This document shows, piece after piece, positions 16,110-25,674 of a stretch of 64,000 nt of DNA. The DNA is from Pandoraea commovens (lineage in GTDB: Bacteria > Pseudomonadota > Gammaproteobacteria > Burkholderiales > Burkholderiaceae): positions 248,001 through 312,000 of the forward strand of contig NZ_CABPSA010000003.1 of assembly GCF_902459615.1 (NCBI RefSeq). The letters are read 5' to 3'. A program made the translations under genes and the position numbers. The notes under the pieces were generated by a model. The model saw nothing but the letters and a program-made list of their open reading frames with translations, did no database searches and was not told where the DNA came from. The first letter of the stretch is position 1; each line of letters starts with the position of its first letter.

Positions 16110-16781
16110 TTACTTGCTCTGCCCTTGTGCCGTATTGCTACGACGGCCGCGCGTGAACAGCTTCCACACCGCGCCGAGGGCGATGGGCACGACGGCGGCC
16201 GAGATACCGACCAGCACGATCACGTTCAGGTACTGCTTGACCAGCGGCAGGTTGCCGAACAGGTAGCCGCCACCCACGAGCAGCACCACCCAGATCGCGG
16301 CACCCAGCACGTTATAGAGCTGGAAGCGCGTCCACGGCATGGCCGAGACACCGGCCACGAACGGGGCAAACGTGCGCACGACCGGCACAAAACGCGCCAT
16401 CACGATGGTCTTGCCGCCGTGGTGTTCGTAGAAGTCGTGCGTCTTACGCAGCGCGTCGCGATCGAGAAAACGCCAGTTCTTCTCATACACGCGCGGCCCG
16501 ATCTTCGAGCCGATCCAGTAGTTGAGCGTGTTGCCCGTCACCGCAGCGATAAACAGCAGCACGCCGAGCAGCCACGGATCCATGGCCCCGGTGGCCGCGA
16601 AAGCGCCGCCGATGAACAGCAGGGAATCGCCCGGCAGGAACGGGAACAGCACCAGCCCCGTTTCCACGAATACGATCATGAACAGGAACAGGTACACCCA
16701 ATTTCCGTACTGATCGATAAACACCCCAAGATGTTTATCGATATGGAGCACCATCTCCAGCAATTGCACCAAAGTATCCAA
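16110..16781 (-). CDS. DedA family inner-membrane protein
   Basis: DedA proteins are polytopic inner-membrane proteins. Several act as undecaprenyl-phosphate or phospholipid flippases and support membrane potential and drug or pH tolerance. This 223-residue member has the SNARE-associated domain signatures: FVETGLVLFPFLPGDSLLF near residue 38, the re-entrant-loop glycines, and ARFVPVVRTFAPFVAGVSAM near 130-150 with the conserved arginines. Membrane segments flank both, and the C-terminus is basic (KLFTRGRRSNTAQGQSK). It most resembles the E. coli DedA/YqjA/YghB group. The start is a TTG with GAGGAA six nt upstream. It is transcribed alone. Confidence 0.92.
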   Translation of the reverse strand: MDTLVQLLEMVLHIDKHLGVFIDQYGNWVYLFLFMIVFVETGLVLFPFLPGDSLLFIGGAFAATGAMDPWLLGVLLFIAAVTGNTLNYWIGSKIGPRVYEKNWRFLDRDALRKTHDFYEHHGGKTIVMARFVPVVRTFAPFVAGVSAMPWTRFQLYNVLGAAIWVVLLVGGGYLFGNLPLVKQYLNVIVLVGISAAVVPIALGAVWKLFTRGRRSNTAQGQSK

Positions 16782-16985
16782 GTCGATTCCTCAAGATAAA
16801 GGACGCCGGCCCGTCCCTGCGGGCGCGCGACGAGTCGCATCATACCAGCATCCCACAGTCGAATTAGTTGCCAATTAAAGACGAAATAATGACAAGAAAC
16901 GCGCCGATGGGGATACGTCAGAACGCATTAGATCACGTGTCACATGCCGAAACGGCGCCCGGCTTATGTCTTTGAGGGCAGCCTT

Positions 16986-16991
16986 TATAAT
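16986..16991 (+). promoter_or_regulatory. -10 TATAAT, leaderless layout, mutL
   Basis: A perfect TATAAT ends seven nt before the ATG chosen for mutL. No Shine-Dalgarno site precedes that ATG and the -35 region is weak. The ATG that overlaps the box itself (16990) would lie upstream of the expected transcript start. Confidence 0.5.
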
Positions 16992-16998
16992 GGTTCCC

Positions 16999-19086
16999 AT
17001 GTCTGCCACCCCGACCCCCGCCCCCGAAGCGCAAGACCCGGCCGCCGATACGTCGGCCAACGCGCCCGAACGCCGTCCCGGCCCAATGCCAGCGGGCCTC
17101 GCGCCCGCGCGCGCCATCCGCGTACTGCCCGACCAGCTCATCAGCCAGATCGCCGCGGGCGAGGTGGTCGAGCGTCCGGCGTCCGTGGTTAAGGAACTGC
17201 TGGAAAACGCCCTCGACGCCGGTGCCCGTGCGCTCCAGGTCAAGCTCGAAGAAGGCGGCGTGCGCCGCATCGCCATTACCGACGACGGCGGCGGCATGTC
17301 CGCCGAGCAACTCCCGCTGGCGCTGACCCGCCACGCGACGAGCAAGATTCGCACGCTAGACGAGCTAGAGTCGGTGCTCACGCTCGGATTCCGGGGAGAA
17401 GCGCTGGCATCCATCGCCTCGGTCGCACAGCTCACGCTCTCCAGCCGTCAGATCGATGCGCCGCACGCGACCGCCATCGACGGCAACACCGGGGCAATCA
17501 CCCCGGCGGCCGGTCCGGTGGGCACAACGGTCGACGTGCGCGACCTGTACTTCAACACCCCCGCGCGCCGCAAATTCCTGAAGACCGAGCAAACCGAGTT
17601 CGGTCATTGCATGGACGTCATCCGCCGTAGCGCCCTCGCGCGCCCGGACGTCGGGTTCTCGATCCTGCACAACAACCGGGCCGTGGAGCACTGGAACGCG
17701 TCGGACGCCGCCACACGGGTCTCGCGCGTGCTTGGCAACGACTTCGCCGACGCCCATCTCGCGCTGGACGAAGGCGCGGCGGAACTGCGTCTGTCGGGCT
17801 TCGTCGGCCTGCCGACGGCCAGCCGTGGCCGCGCCGACCAGCAATTCTTCTTTGTGAACGGCCGTTTCGTGCGCGACAAGCTGCTCACGCACGCCGTGCG
17901 CGCCGCCTATGAAGACGTGTTGCACGGCGACCGCTACCCGGCGTACGTGCTGTACTTCGAACTGCCGCCGCAGTTGGTAGACGTCAACGTTCACCCGTCG
18001 AAGATCGAAGTGCGTTTCCGTGATGCCCGCAGCGTCCACCAGTTCGTGTTCCACGCGGTGCAACGTGCGCTCGCGCGCGCGGCAGGCAGTGGCGGCGCAA
18101 CGCACTCCGCGCATCTGACGGAAAGCGGTGGTCTCGCTGCCGGTCCCGGTGCGGCAGGCGGATTGGGGGGGCTTAGCGGTGGCCTTGGCGGTGGCTTCGG
18201 CGCACGTCCGGCAGGCGGCTTCGGCACGCCGGGCGGCAATAGCTGGAACGCGCGTGCGCAGCAAGGCTCGTTGGCGGTGCCGCAGCCGATGTCCGTCTAC
18301 GACAATCTTTTCGGACGCACTGCGCCGCCCGCGGCACGTCCCTACGGACAGCCGGGGGTGACGGATGCCCCGTCACCGGCTTACGGTAGCGCGGGTGGTT
18401 TGGGTACTGCGGACGGCGCAGCACTCACCGGCGGTCTTGCCGATGCGTTGTCGGCCTCCGGCGGCGACACGTCCGCCGACGCCGCAGCCGCCATGCAACT
18501 CGAACAGCCGCTGGGCTTCGCGCTCGGCCAGTTGCACGGCATCTACATCCTCGCGCAAAACGCCTACGGCCTCGTGCTGGTCGACATGCACGCCGCACAC
18601 GAACGCATTCTTTACGAGCGCTTCAAGCAGGCGCTGGTCGAGCGCAGCGTCCCCGTGCAGCCGCTGCTCATCCCGGTGACATTCTTCGCCGACCCGGTGG
18701 AAATCGGCACAACGGAAGAGCATCAGGAGACGCTGACTGCGCTCGGCTTCGACCTCGCCGCCATGTCCCCGACGACGCTCGCCGTGCGCGCCATCCCTGC
18801 GCTGCTCGACGGTGCCGACGCACAGGCGCTGGCCCGCGCGGTGCTGGCCGATCTGCGTCAGTACGGTGGCTCGCGCGTGCTCACCGAACGTCAGCACGAG
18901 TTGCTGGGCACGCTCGCCTGCCACACGGCGGTGCGTGCGAACCGACGTCTCACGCACGAGGAAATGAACGCGTTGCTTCGTCAGATGGAAGCGACCGAGC
19001 GTGCCGACCAATGCAATCACGGACGTCCCACCTGGTACCAGCTCACGCTCGGCGACCTCGACAAATTGTTCATGCGCGGACGTTGA
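16999..19086 (+). CDS. mutL: DNA mismatch repair protein MutL
   Basis: MutL couples MutS mismatch recognition to strand incision. The 695-residue protein has an N-terminal GHKL ATPase ([20 protein letters not shown], then [17 protein letters not shown] and [11 protein letters not shown]) and a transducer domain. A glycine/alanine-rich linker of about 120 residues follows, then a dimerisation domain. The latter keeps the metal-dependent endonuclease signature: [12 protein letters not shown] at 529-540 fits D-Q-H-A-X2-E-X4-E except Met for Gln. [12 protein letters not shown] and CNHGRPTW follow. It is therefore likely an incising MutL, as expected where MutH is absent. ATG was chosen from the -10 position. 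The next gene, miaA, starts seven nt after the stop, the usual mutL-miaA coupling. Confidence 0.95.
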   Translation: MSATPTPAPEAQDPAADTSANAPERRPGPMPAGLAPARAIRVLPDQLISQIAAGEVVERPASVVKELLENALDAGARALQVKLEEGGVRRIAITDDGGGMSAEQLPLALTRHATSKIRTLDELESVLTLGFRGEALASIASVAQLTLSSRQIDAPHATAIDGNTGAITPAAGPVGTTVDVRDLYFNTPARRKFLKTEQTEFGHCMDVIRRSALARPDVGFSILHNNRAVEHWNASDAATRVSRVLGNDFADAHLALDEGAAELRLSGFVGLPTASRGRADQQFFFVNGRFVRDKLLTHAVRAAYEDVLHGDRYPAYVLYFELPPQLVDVNVHPSKIEVRFRDARSVHQFVFHAVQRALARAAGSGGATHSAHLTESGGLAAGPGAAGGLGGLSGGLGGGFGARPAGGFGTPGGNSWNARAQQGSLAVPQPMSVYDNLFGRTAPPAARPYGQPGVTDAPSPAYGSAGGLGTADGAALTGGLADALSASGGDTSADAAAAMQLEQPLGFALGQLHGIYILAQNAYGLVLVDMHAAHERILYERFKQALVERSVPVQPLLIPVTFFADPVEIGTTEEHQETLTALGFDLAAMSPTTLAVRAIPALLDGADAQALARAVLADLRQYGGSRVLTERQHELLGTLACHTAVRANRRLTHEEMNALLRQMEATERADQCNHGRPTWYQLTLGDLDKLFMRGR

Positions 19087-19093
19087 GCGGTTC

Positions 19094-20035
19094 ATGAAGG
19101 CAAACACTCCGATCGTCTGCTTGCTGGGCCCGACGGCTTCCGGCAAGACCGCTGCCGCGCTCGCGCTCGCGCAAACCACCCCGCTGGAAATCATCAGCGT
19201 CGACTCCGCACTCGTCTATCGCGAGATGGATATCGGCACAGCCAAGCCGAGCGCCGACGAACTCGCGGCCGTGCCGCATCACCTGATCGACATCATCGAT
19301 CCGCGCGACGCCTACTCGGCCGCGCAGTTCCGCGAAGACACGCTGCGTCTGGTTGACGAGATCGCCGCACGCGGACGTCGTCCGCTGCTCGTCGGCGGCA
19401 CGATGCTGTACTACAAAGCGCTCACGCAAGGCCTCTCACCATTGCCGTCAGCCGACGCCGATGTGCGAGCAAAACTCGATGAAGACGCCGTACGCGATGG
19501 ATGGCCAGCGATGCATGCGCGGCTCGCAAGCGTCGATCCGGTGACGGCTGCACGCCTCGCACCGAACGACGCGCAGCGCGTTCAACGCGCGCTGGAAATT
19601 TTCGAGTTGTCGGGCAAACCGATGTCGCAGTGGCTGGCCGAACAAACGCCCGACACGTCCTCGCCACACACGTTCGTGCCTGTGGCGCTGGAGCCGGGCG
19701 ACCGATCGGTGTTGCACGCGCGCATCGCGGAGCGTTTCCGGTTGATGCTCGCAGCGGGCTTCATTGAAGAAGTCGAGCGCTTGCGCGCGCGCGGCGACCT
19801 CGATCCGGGGCTACCGTCGATGCGCTGCGTCGGCTACCGTCAGGTGTGGGAATACCTCGACGGCGAGACCGACTACGACACCATGCGCGACAAGGGCGTC
19901 TTCGCCACGCGTCAGTTGTGCAAACGTCAGCTCACGTGGCTGCGCTCGATGCCCGAGCGTCACATCGTCGACTGCACCGCCGACGACGCCCCACAACGCG
20001 CCTTCGCGACCGTGCGCGCGCTCTGGGGCGACTGA
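19094..20035 (+). CDS. miaA: tRNA dimethylallyltransferase
   Basis: MiaA prenylates A37 of UNN-decoding tRNAs using DMAPP. The 313-residue product starts [20 protein letters not shown], with the P-loop within the first 20 residues. It continues with [48 protein letters not shown] and [16 protein letters not shown], all family signatures. Length is standard. The frame is open into the end of mutL, but the Met right at the P-loop domain start is the sensible choice. It is most likely co-transcribed with mutL. No clear terminator follows in the 146 nt before the next regulatory region. Confidence 0.96.
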   Translation: MKANTPIVCLLGPTASGKTAAALALAQTTPLEIISVDSALVYREMDIGTAKPSADELAAVPHHLIDIIDPRDAYSAAQFREDTLRLVDEIAARGRRPLLVGGTMLYYKALTQGLSPLPSADADVRAKLDEDAVRDGWPAMHARLASVDPVTAARLAPNDAQRVQRALEIFELSGKPMSQWLAEQTPDTSSPHTFVPVALEPGDRSVLHARIAERFRLMLAAGFIEEVERLRARGDLDPGLPSMRCVGYRQVWEYLDGETDYDTMRDKGVFATRQLCKRQLTWLRSMPERHIVDCTADDAPQRAFATVRALWGD

Positions 20036-20180
20036 ACGCCTCATCCCCGACGCTTCGCTGGCTGTCGCCGCGAAGCGTATCTCCCTCCTGCTCGCCCTGC
20101 GCGTTCCGCCGTCCGAACCCCGTCTCCCTCGCCCGTCGAATCGCCCTGCGGCATCCGTTGAAACCCTGACAGCTTTCCGG

Positions 20181-20243
20181 TTTGCATGTCGATTTTGATA
20201 TGCTAATTTGCATATCAACGTTTCGAGCAATGCAAATTTGCAT
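20181..20243. promoter_or_regulatory. Twin 14-bp palindromic operator upstream of the ABC/hydrolase operon
   Basis: ATGCTAATTTGCAT (20200-20213) and the perfect palindrome ATGCAAATTTGCAT (20230-20243) differ at one base and start exactly 30 bp apart, about three helical turns. The first also sits in a wider inverted repeat (TTGATATGC / GCATATCAA, 20195-20218). A further half-site TTTGCAT lies at 20181-20187. The array ends 28 nt before the first ATG. This is the arrangement of a dimeric or cooperatively binding regulator; the regulator is unknown. Confidence 0.7.
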
Positions 20244-20271
20244 CGAATCCACGATACCGGGAAGGGTGCCA

Positions 20272-21156
20272 ATGACGCAGACTTCGATGGAGCCGAGTGG
20301 TGTGACGGGTGATGTGCTAAGGCGGCCGACAGGCAGCCCGAGGCGCGTGCCGGTTGCGGCATGGACGAAATGGGCGGTGCGTGCAGGGATCGCGTTGATC
20401 TACCTGTTCATGCTGAGTCCGCTGATCTTCGTCGTCTGGCTGAGCTTCTTCAAAGACGCGATCATCACGTTCCCGCCGAGCGGCTATACCGTGTCGTGGT
20501 ACGTCAACGCGTGGCGCAACGCTGCGTTCGCCAACGGGTTCCTGCTTTCCCTGCAACTCGCTGCGTGCGCGGCCATCGGCGGCGTCATCCTCGGCGTGGC
20601 CGCATCGCTCGCGCTCGCCCGCTACCGCTTCCCCGGGCGTCGCACGCTGGGCAACGTTTTGCTATTGCCCCTCGTGGTGCCGGGCATCGTCGCGGGTATT
20701 GCCACCTATCTGTTCTATCTGCGCGCCGAGAACGCGCTCGACATGGACATCGTCGGCACGTTCGGCGGTCTCGTGATCGCCCACATCTGCCTGACGATTC
20801 CGTGGACGATGCGCCTCGTAGGTGCAAGCCTCGCGCAGATCGACGGCACCATCGAAGAAGCCGCACGTAACCTCGGCGCGGGCCCCTGGCGCACGCTGTG
20901 GCGAGTGACGCTGCCGATGCTGCGCCCCGCCATCGTCGCGGCCGTGCTGTTCAGCTTCATCGTGTCGTTCGAGAACCTCGAACTCACGCTGCCGCTCGTG
21001 GGACCGGGCAAGACCACGCTGCCCATCGCGATCATGCAGTACCTCGAATTCAACCTCGATCCGACGATTGCCGCCGTGTCTGCGGCGCAGATCGTGCTGC
21101 TCGGCATCGTCATGCTGATCACCGATCGCTTCGTCAAACTCAGCCAGGTGATCTGA
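20272..21156 (+). CDS. ABC transporter permease (PotC/spermidine-putrescine type)
   Basis: The 294-residue inner-membrane permease has about six transmembrane segments and the cytoplasmic EAA loop (IEEAARNLGAGPWRTLWRVT) that contacts the ATPase. The nearest families are the polyamine/opine/2-aminoethylphosphonate-type importers of the MetI-like superfamily (COG1177). GGGAAGGG five nt before the ATG defines the start; upstream in-frame codons lie in the operator region. The ATPase gene begins one nt after the stop. Separate genes for ATPase, binding protein and a second permease complete the importer. Substrate cannot be read from sequence. Confidence 0.9.
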   Translation: MTQTSMEPSGVTGDVLRRPTGSPRRVPVAAWTKWAVRAGIALIYLFMLSPLIFVVWLSFFKDAIITFPPSGYTVSWYVNAWRNAAFANGFLLSLQLAACAAIGGVILGVAASLALARYRFPGRRTLGNVLLLPLVVPGIVAGIATYLFYLRAENALDMDIVGTFGGLVIAHICLTIPWTMRLVGASLAQIDGTIEEAARNLGAGPWRTLWRVTLPMLRPAIVAAVLFSFIVSFENLELTLPLVGPGKTTLPIAIMQYLEFNLDPTIAAVSAAQIVLLGIVMLITDRFVKLSQVI

Positions 21157-21157
21157 C

Positions 21158-22210
21158 ATGGCCAACGTTTCGCTTCGCTCGCTGCGCAAGCAATACGGCA
21201 ACGCCGCTGCCGTTGCAGACTTCTCACTCGACATCGCCGAAGGCGAACTCGTGGCCTTCCTCGGCCCCAGCGGCTGCGGCAAGACCACTACGCTGCGCAT
21301 GGTCGCAGGCTTCGTCGAGCCGACGGCCGGTGAAATCTGGATCGGCGGCAAAGAGGTGTCGCGTCTGCCGCCGCACCGTCGCAACACCGGCATGGTGTTT
21401 CAGCGCTACGCCCTGTTCCCGCACATGACGGTCGCCGAGAACGTGGCGTTCGGACTGGAGATGCGACGCGTGTCCGCCGCCGACCGCGCCACACGCATTC
21501 GCGAAGCGCTCGACATGGTGCGTCTCACGTCGCTCGCCGACCGCTATCCGCGTCAGCTCTCGGGCGGTCAGCAGCAACGTGTCGCCATCGCCCGCGCGCT
21601 CGCGATTCGCCCCGACGTCTTCCTGCTCGACGAACCGCTCTCGAACCTCGACGCGAAGCTGCGCACCGAAGTGCGCGAAGAAATCCGCGCGCTGCAACGC
21701 CGTCTCGGCCTCACGACGATCTTCGTCACGCACGATCAGGAAGAAGCCCTCGCGATTGCCGACCGTCTGGCCGTGATGCACGACGGCTGCGTGCAGCAGA
21801 TCGGCACCGCCGACGCGCTCTACGAACGCCCGGCGAACCCCTTCGTCGCCAACTTTCTCGGCAAGATGAATTTCCTCGCCGGACAGATGGACGCGGGCCA
21901 GTTCGTCACCGCGAAGGGCGAGCGCCTTGCGCTCCCGGGTGCGACACCCGACGCAAAGACACTCGGCATCCGCCCCGAACGCCTGCGCCTGACCGACGCC
22001 CCGGCGCAACACGAAACCGCCCTGCCCGTCACCGTCGATCAGACGATCTATCTCGGCTCGACGCTGGAGCTTCGGCTGAAGAGCCCGCAAGGCGAAATGC
22101 TCGTGGCGCATGTGCCGAATACCGCGCGCGACGACGCCCGTCTTTATGCGCCCGGCAGCGCACTCAAGGCGTGCTTCGCGAGCACCGACTGCCTGTTTTT
22201 CAACGCCTGA
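21158..22210 (+). CDS. ABC transporter ATPase (PotA type)
   Basis: The 350-residue protein has an N-terminal nucleotide-binding domain with Walker A GPSGCGKTTTLRMVAG, a Q-loop (MVFQRYALFPHMTVAENV), the signature LSGGQQQRVAIARAL, Walker B VFLLDEPLSNLDAKL and the switch His in FVTHDQEEAL. A C-terminal TOBE regulatory domain follows from about residue 240 (LGIRPERLRL; LPVTVDQTIYLGSTLEL). This architecture is that of PotA/PhnT/FbpC-type importers. It sits between permease 1 and the binding protein and is clearly part of the operon. It drives import by ATP hydrolysis on the cytoplasmic face. Confidence 0.93.
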   Translation: MANVSLRSLRKQYGNAAAVADFSLDIAEGELVAFLGPSGCGKTTTLRMVAGFVEPTAGEIWIGGKEVSRLPPHRRNTGMVFQRYALFPHMTVAENVAFGLEMRRVSAADRATRIREALDMVRLTSLADRYPRQLSGGQQQRVAIARALAIRPDVFLLDEPLSNLDAKLRTEVREEIRALQRRLGLTTIFVTHDQEEALAIADRLAVMHDGCVQQIGTADALYERPANPFVANFLGKMNFLAGQMDAGQFVTAKGERLALPGATPDAKTLGIRPERLRLTDAPAQHETALPVTVDQTIYLGSTLELRLKSPQGEMLVAHVPNTARDDARLYAPGSALKACFASTDCLFFNA

Positions 22211-22315
22211 CGTTTCACGACCAAGCCCTCATTCCAAGCATATTCCACGCACATTTCACGCACGCTTCGACCCATGCCAAGGCCCTCGATGGCCGACGTT
22301 TAGAAGGATGACGAC

Positions 22316-23380
22316 ATGACGCACGCCCTTAACCGCCGCACGTTCCTGAAGACCGCTTCCGGTCTGGTGATTGCCCCCGCGCTCGGACTCGATGCCCTCT
22401 CGGCGTATGCCGCCGAGGCGTGTCCGAACGTGGTAGTCGGCACCTGGGGCGGCGACTATCTGAACCTGCTCGAACAGAACATCGGCAAGCCGATCATCGA
22501 AGCCGCCGGCGGCAAGGTGACGTACGACTCCGCCGATCAGGTCGGACGCATGACGAAGCTGCGCGCCGAAAAGGCATCGCGTCGCGGCTCGCTCGACGTT
22601 GCGTGCCTCGCCGACCTCGACATGTACGACATCAACCGCTCGGGGATCCTCGAGACCGTCGACGCTAAGCTCGTGCCGAATCTGGCCAACACCCTCGAAA
22701 CGCTGCGTCGTCCGTACTCGATCCCGCACATCTTCAGCGCGATGGTGATCGTCTACAACCCGGAAAAGCTCGGTACGAAGCCCGATTCGTTCACCGCCGC
22801 GCTCGATCCGAAACTCAAGGGCAAGGTCGGCTTCTCCGACATTCTTTACAACTTCAACGTGGTGAGCAGTTCGCTCGCGGCCGGTCACAAGGACGGCGAT
22901 ATGGCCGGTGGCGTGCAGTTCCTGCGCGAGTTGCGCAAGACGCAGCAGCCCAAGGTCTATCCGTCGAACGAAGCGGTCGCCTCGGCACTCAAGAGCGGCG
23001 ACATCTGGTTCACGTGCATGTGGAAGGCGCGCGCGCTTCAGTGGAAGAAGGCAGGCGTGCCCATCGACTACGTTGTGCCGAAGGAAGGCGCAGTGCCGGT
23101 GACGTTCGAAGCCGCCGTGCCGAAGAACTCGCAGTCCAAGCCGTGCGGCTTCAACTATCTGAACGCGATGCTCGACCCGCGCGCCCAGATCGGTTTCGCC
23201 GAGACGATGGGCTACGCGCCGACCGTGAAGAACGCGAATCTGCCGCCGTCGCTGCAACAAAGCGTGGGCTTCACGAGCGCCGAACTCGACCGTATGGTGA
23301 AGCTCGACTATGCGCGCTTCACCGCCGACAAGCCCGCACTGCTCGACTTCTGGAACAAGGAATTCAAGGTGGGGCTGTGA
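22316..23380 (+). CDS. ABC transporter substrate-binding protein with Tat-like signal (PotD type)
   Basis: The 354-residue periplasmic protein begins with a twin-arginine-like leader (LNRRTFLKTASGLVIAPALG), cleaved near residue 33. The mature domain opens with NVVVGTWGGDYLNLLEQNI, typical of family-1/PotD-like binding proteins for polyamines, opines and similar small cations. Later segments (VYPSNEAVASALKSGDIWFT; DYVVPKEGAVPVTFEAAVPK) fit the same fold. Tat export would mean folding before secretion. AAGG eight nt upstream supports the ATG. Ligand-pocket acidic residues cannot be assigned without an alignment, so polyamine specificity is not claimed. Confidence 0.9.
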   Translation: MTHALNRRTFLKTASGLVIAPALGLDALSAYAAEACPNVVVGTWGGDYLNLLEQNIGKPIIEAAGGKVTYDSADQVGRMTKLRAEKASRRGSLDVACLADLDMYDINRSGILETVDAKLVPNLANTLETLRRPYSIPHIFSAMVIVYNPEKLGTKPDSFTAALDPKLKGKVGFSDILYNFNVVSSSLAAGHKDGDMAGGVQFLRELRKTQQPKVYPSNEAVASALKSGDIWFTCMWKARALQWKKAGVPIDYVVPKEGAVPVTFEAAVPKNSQSKPCGFNYLNAMLDPRAQIGFAETMGYAPTVKNANLPPSLQQSVGFTSAELDRMVKLDYARFTADKPALLDFWNKEFKVGL

Positions 23381-24327
23381 ACGTCGCCGACACGCCTGAC
23401 ACGCCGGACACCACCATGACGTCGCCTCGCCCGTCCACCGAAGCCTCCCGGGCCGCCACCGCACGCGCGGTGCGCGGCGCGTTCACCGGCGGCTCGCTCG
23501 CAGCACCCGCCACGCTCGTCGTGCTGTTGGTGATCGTGCTGCCGGGTCTGCAACTGGTGCGCTACAGCTTCAACCGGTTCGACCCCGTCGACATGATGCA
23601 AGCGGCCCTCACCGGCGCGAACTACATCAAGTTCTTCACCGATCCGTACTACCTGTCGGTGTTGTGGACGACGATCAAAGTCGCGTCGCTGTGCACGGTG
23701 CTCGCGCTCGTCTTCGGCTTCCCCGTCGCGTATGTGCTTGCGCGCACGCAAAGCCGTTTCAAGAGCCTGCTCGTCATGCTGCTGGTGTTCCCGTTGCTCG
23801 TGGGCAACGTGGTGCGCGCGGCGGGCTGGATGGTGATGCTCGGCAACGCTGGCTTCGTCAACTCGCTGCTCGTCTCACTGGGCATCGTGCCGCAGCCGAT
23901 TCGCCTGCTGTACACGCCGTTCGCGGTCGTTATCGGCACCACGGCGGTCGTGCTGCCCTACATGATTCTGACGTTGCAGAGCGTGCTCGAAGGCATGGAC
24001 TTTTCCGTCGAAGAAGCGGCACGCAATCTCGGCGCGACCTTCCGTCAGACACTCACCCGCGTGATCCTCCCGATGGCCGCACCGGGTATCGCGGCGGGCA
24101 CGATGCTCGTTTTCATTCTGTGCATGAACGCATATGCCACCCCCGTGCTGCTCGGCGGCACCGGCATCACGATGATGACGCCTTCGATCTACGACCAGAT
24201 CGCCAAAGCGAACAACTGGCCGTTCGGCGCCGTGCTGTCCATCGTGTCGATGGTCGTGACGTTCGCACTGGCCATCGCCTCTCACTGGGTCATTCACCGC
24301 CGTTACGCGAAGACGATGATGACCTGA
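23377..24327 (+). CDS. ABC transporter permease (PotB type)
   Basis: The 316-residue permease has six predicted membrane segments, beginning at LVVLLVIVLPGLQLVRYSFN, and the EAA loop VEEAARNLGATFRQTLTRVI. It belongs to COG1176, the usual partner of the COG1177 permease encoded earlier in the operon. The start is a GTG that overlaps the binding-protein stop as GTGA, giving translational coupling. An ATG 13 codons in is the alternative. The roughly 45-residue hydrophilic, Thr/Pro-rich N-terminus is unusual but common in this family in Burkholderiales. The hydrolase gene follows 88 nt downstream. Confidence 0.9.
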   Translation: MNVADTPDTPDTTMTSPRPSTEASRAATARAVRGAFTGGSLAAPATLVVLLVIVLPGLQLVRYSFNRFDPVDMMQAALTGANYIKFFTDPYYLSVLWTTIKVASLCTVLALVFGFPVAYVLARTQSRFKSLLVMLLVFPLLVGNVVRAAGWMVMLGNAGFVNSLLVSLGIVPQPIRLLYTPFAVVIGTTAVVLPYMILTLQSVLEGMDFSVEEAARNLGATFRQTLTRVILPMAAPGIAAGTMLVFILCMNAYATPVLLGGTGITMMTPSIYDQIAKANNWPFGAVLSIVSMVVTFALAIASHWVIHRRYAKTMMT

Positions 24328-24415
24328 CTTCGCACATGCGCGCCAGCTCCGCTTGTCCTGCCCCGCGCGCATGTCCCCGACATTTCGCCTCTCGTTTGCA
24401 GACAAGGATTTTCCC

Positions 24416-25612
24416 ATGCCGACTCTCTCCGATGCCACACGTCAGTACCGTCGCGGGCTGATGAACGATCTGATGGACCGCACGCGTGTCGATGCACTCG
24501 TATTCACCGCCGCAGACTTCTTCCAATGGGCCACCAACTTTCACGTCGACGTCCAGACGTGGGAGCGCCCCATCGCCGTTTGCGTGCCGCGTAACGGCGA
24601 GCCGTTCGCCGTGATGAACGAACTGTCTACGCATCATCTGATGATGGCGCGTGAGCGTCATCACCTGTGGCTCGATCTGGAACGCGTCACGCTCTACGCT
24701 GAGCATCCGCGCGTCACGCAACGTCAGCCGCTGCTTGCCGAAGTGCCCGCGCTCATCGCGGACACGCTGCGCGCCGCGGGGCTGGCCGCATCGCGTATTG
24801 GGGTCGATGCCGCAGGCGGTCCGCTTGCACGTGCAGGCGCCATGCTGCCCGACGCGAAGTTTGTGCCGATGCTCGCGGAGATGCGCGGCCTGCGCTGGGT
24901 GAAGCACGACGAAGAGATCGCCATCATGCGCGCGGCCTCCGAGTTGGCGGATTGGGTGCAGGACCGGTATCGCGAGAACATTCGTCCCGGGCGTCTGGTG
25001 CAGGAACTCGACTATTCGATGGCCGCGTTGATGGTCACTGAAGGTGCGAAACGCTTCCCCGGCGAGAACCTCGAAGTCATGCGCTGCTGGACACTCTCCG
25101 GCCCTGCATCTGCCTCGCCGCATGGCGATGGCGCATCGTGTGGTGCGCGCATCAGCGAAGGTGACGGCATGGTGAATATCGTGATCCCGCGTCTGAATGG
25201 TCTCGTCATCGAAAACGAACGCACGTGGTTCTGCGGCAAACCGTCGAGCGAACAGGCGCGCTTCTACGAAGTCGCGCGCGCGGCGAACGAAGCCGCAGTC
25301 GGCGCCGCGATCACCGGCAAGCCCGTGTCCGGCATCGACGCCGCTGCGCAGGCCGTCATCGAGAAGGCCGGTTGCGGGGAGTACATCCGTCACCGCACCG
25401 GTCACGGCATGGGCATCATCGGTCACGAGTATCCGGACGACATGGCGTTCAACCATCGTCCGTTGCTGGCGAATGAAGTGTATTCGGCCGAGCCGGGCAT
25501 CTACGTCTACGGGCTGGGCGGCTTCCGCCTGGACGACTCGGTCGTCACCGGCGACACCCCGATCATGCTCACCCAGACCCCGCGAACGCTCGCGCACGCG
25601 ACCATCGATTGA
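24416..25612 (+). CDS. M24 (creatinase/Xaa-Pro dipeptidase-like) protein with altered metal ligands
   Basis: The 398-residue protein has the two-domain creatinase/prolidase layout: an N-terminal creatinase-N domain to about 155 and a pita-bread domain with RHRTGHGMGIIGHE at 325-337 and SAEPGIYV at 357-364. Canonical M24 metallopeptidases use Asp, Asp, His, Glu, Glu. Here the matching positions are Asn254, Glu266, His330, Glu359 and Asp373. Creatinase also departs from the metal set and hydrolyses a C-N bond without metal; the local run ENERTWFCG recalls creatinase. AAGGA precedes the ATG. Genetic context (transporter upstream, amidohydrolase downstream) suggests it cleaves an imported amide or amidine. 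The substrate is unknown; a DoeA-like ectoine hydrolase of similar length is another possibility. Confidence 0.8.
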   Translation: MPTLSDATRQYRRGLMNDLMDRTRVDALVFTAADFFQWATNFHVDVQTWERPIAVCVPRNGEPFAVMNELSTHHLMMARERHHLWLDLERVTLYAEHPRVTQRQPLLAEVPALIADTLRAAGLAASRIGVDAAGGPLARAGAMLPDAKFVPMLAEMRGLRWVKHDEEIAIMRAASELADWVQDRYRENIRPGRLVQELDYSMAALMVTEGAKRFPGENLEVMRCWTLSGPASASPHGDGASCGARISEGDGMVNIVIPRLNGLVIENERTWFCGKPSSEQARFYEVARAANEAAVGAAITGKPVSGIDAAAQAVIEKAGCGEYIRHRTGHGMGIIGHEYPDDMAFNHRPLLANEVYSAEPGIYVYGLGGFRLDDSVVTGDTPIMLTQTPRTLAHATID

Positions 25613-25674
25613 GAACGGAAGGCGGATGCCGACGTACAGGCGTCCGCTCAGAAAAACATCCCGGAGGAGAAGTC

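Noticed and set aside
16966-16998. Upstream mutL starts (16966, 16990)
   Set aside because: They precede or overlap the TATAAT box and would lie before the expected transcript start.
20195-20218. LysR box (T-N11-A) within the operator upstream of the ABC cluster
   Set aside because: The inverted arms are centred so that the matching T and A are ten bases apart, not eleven.
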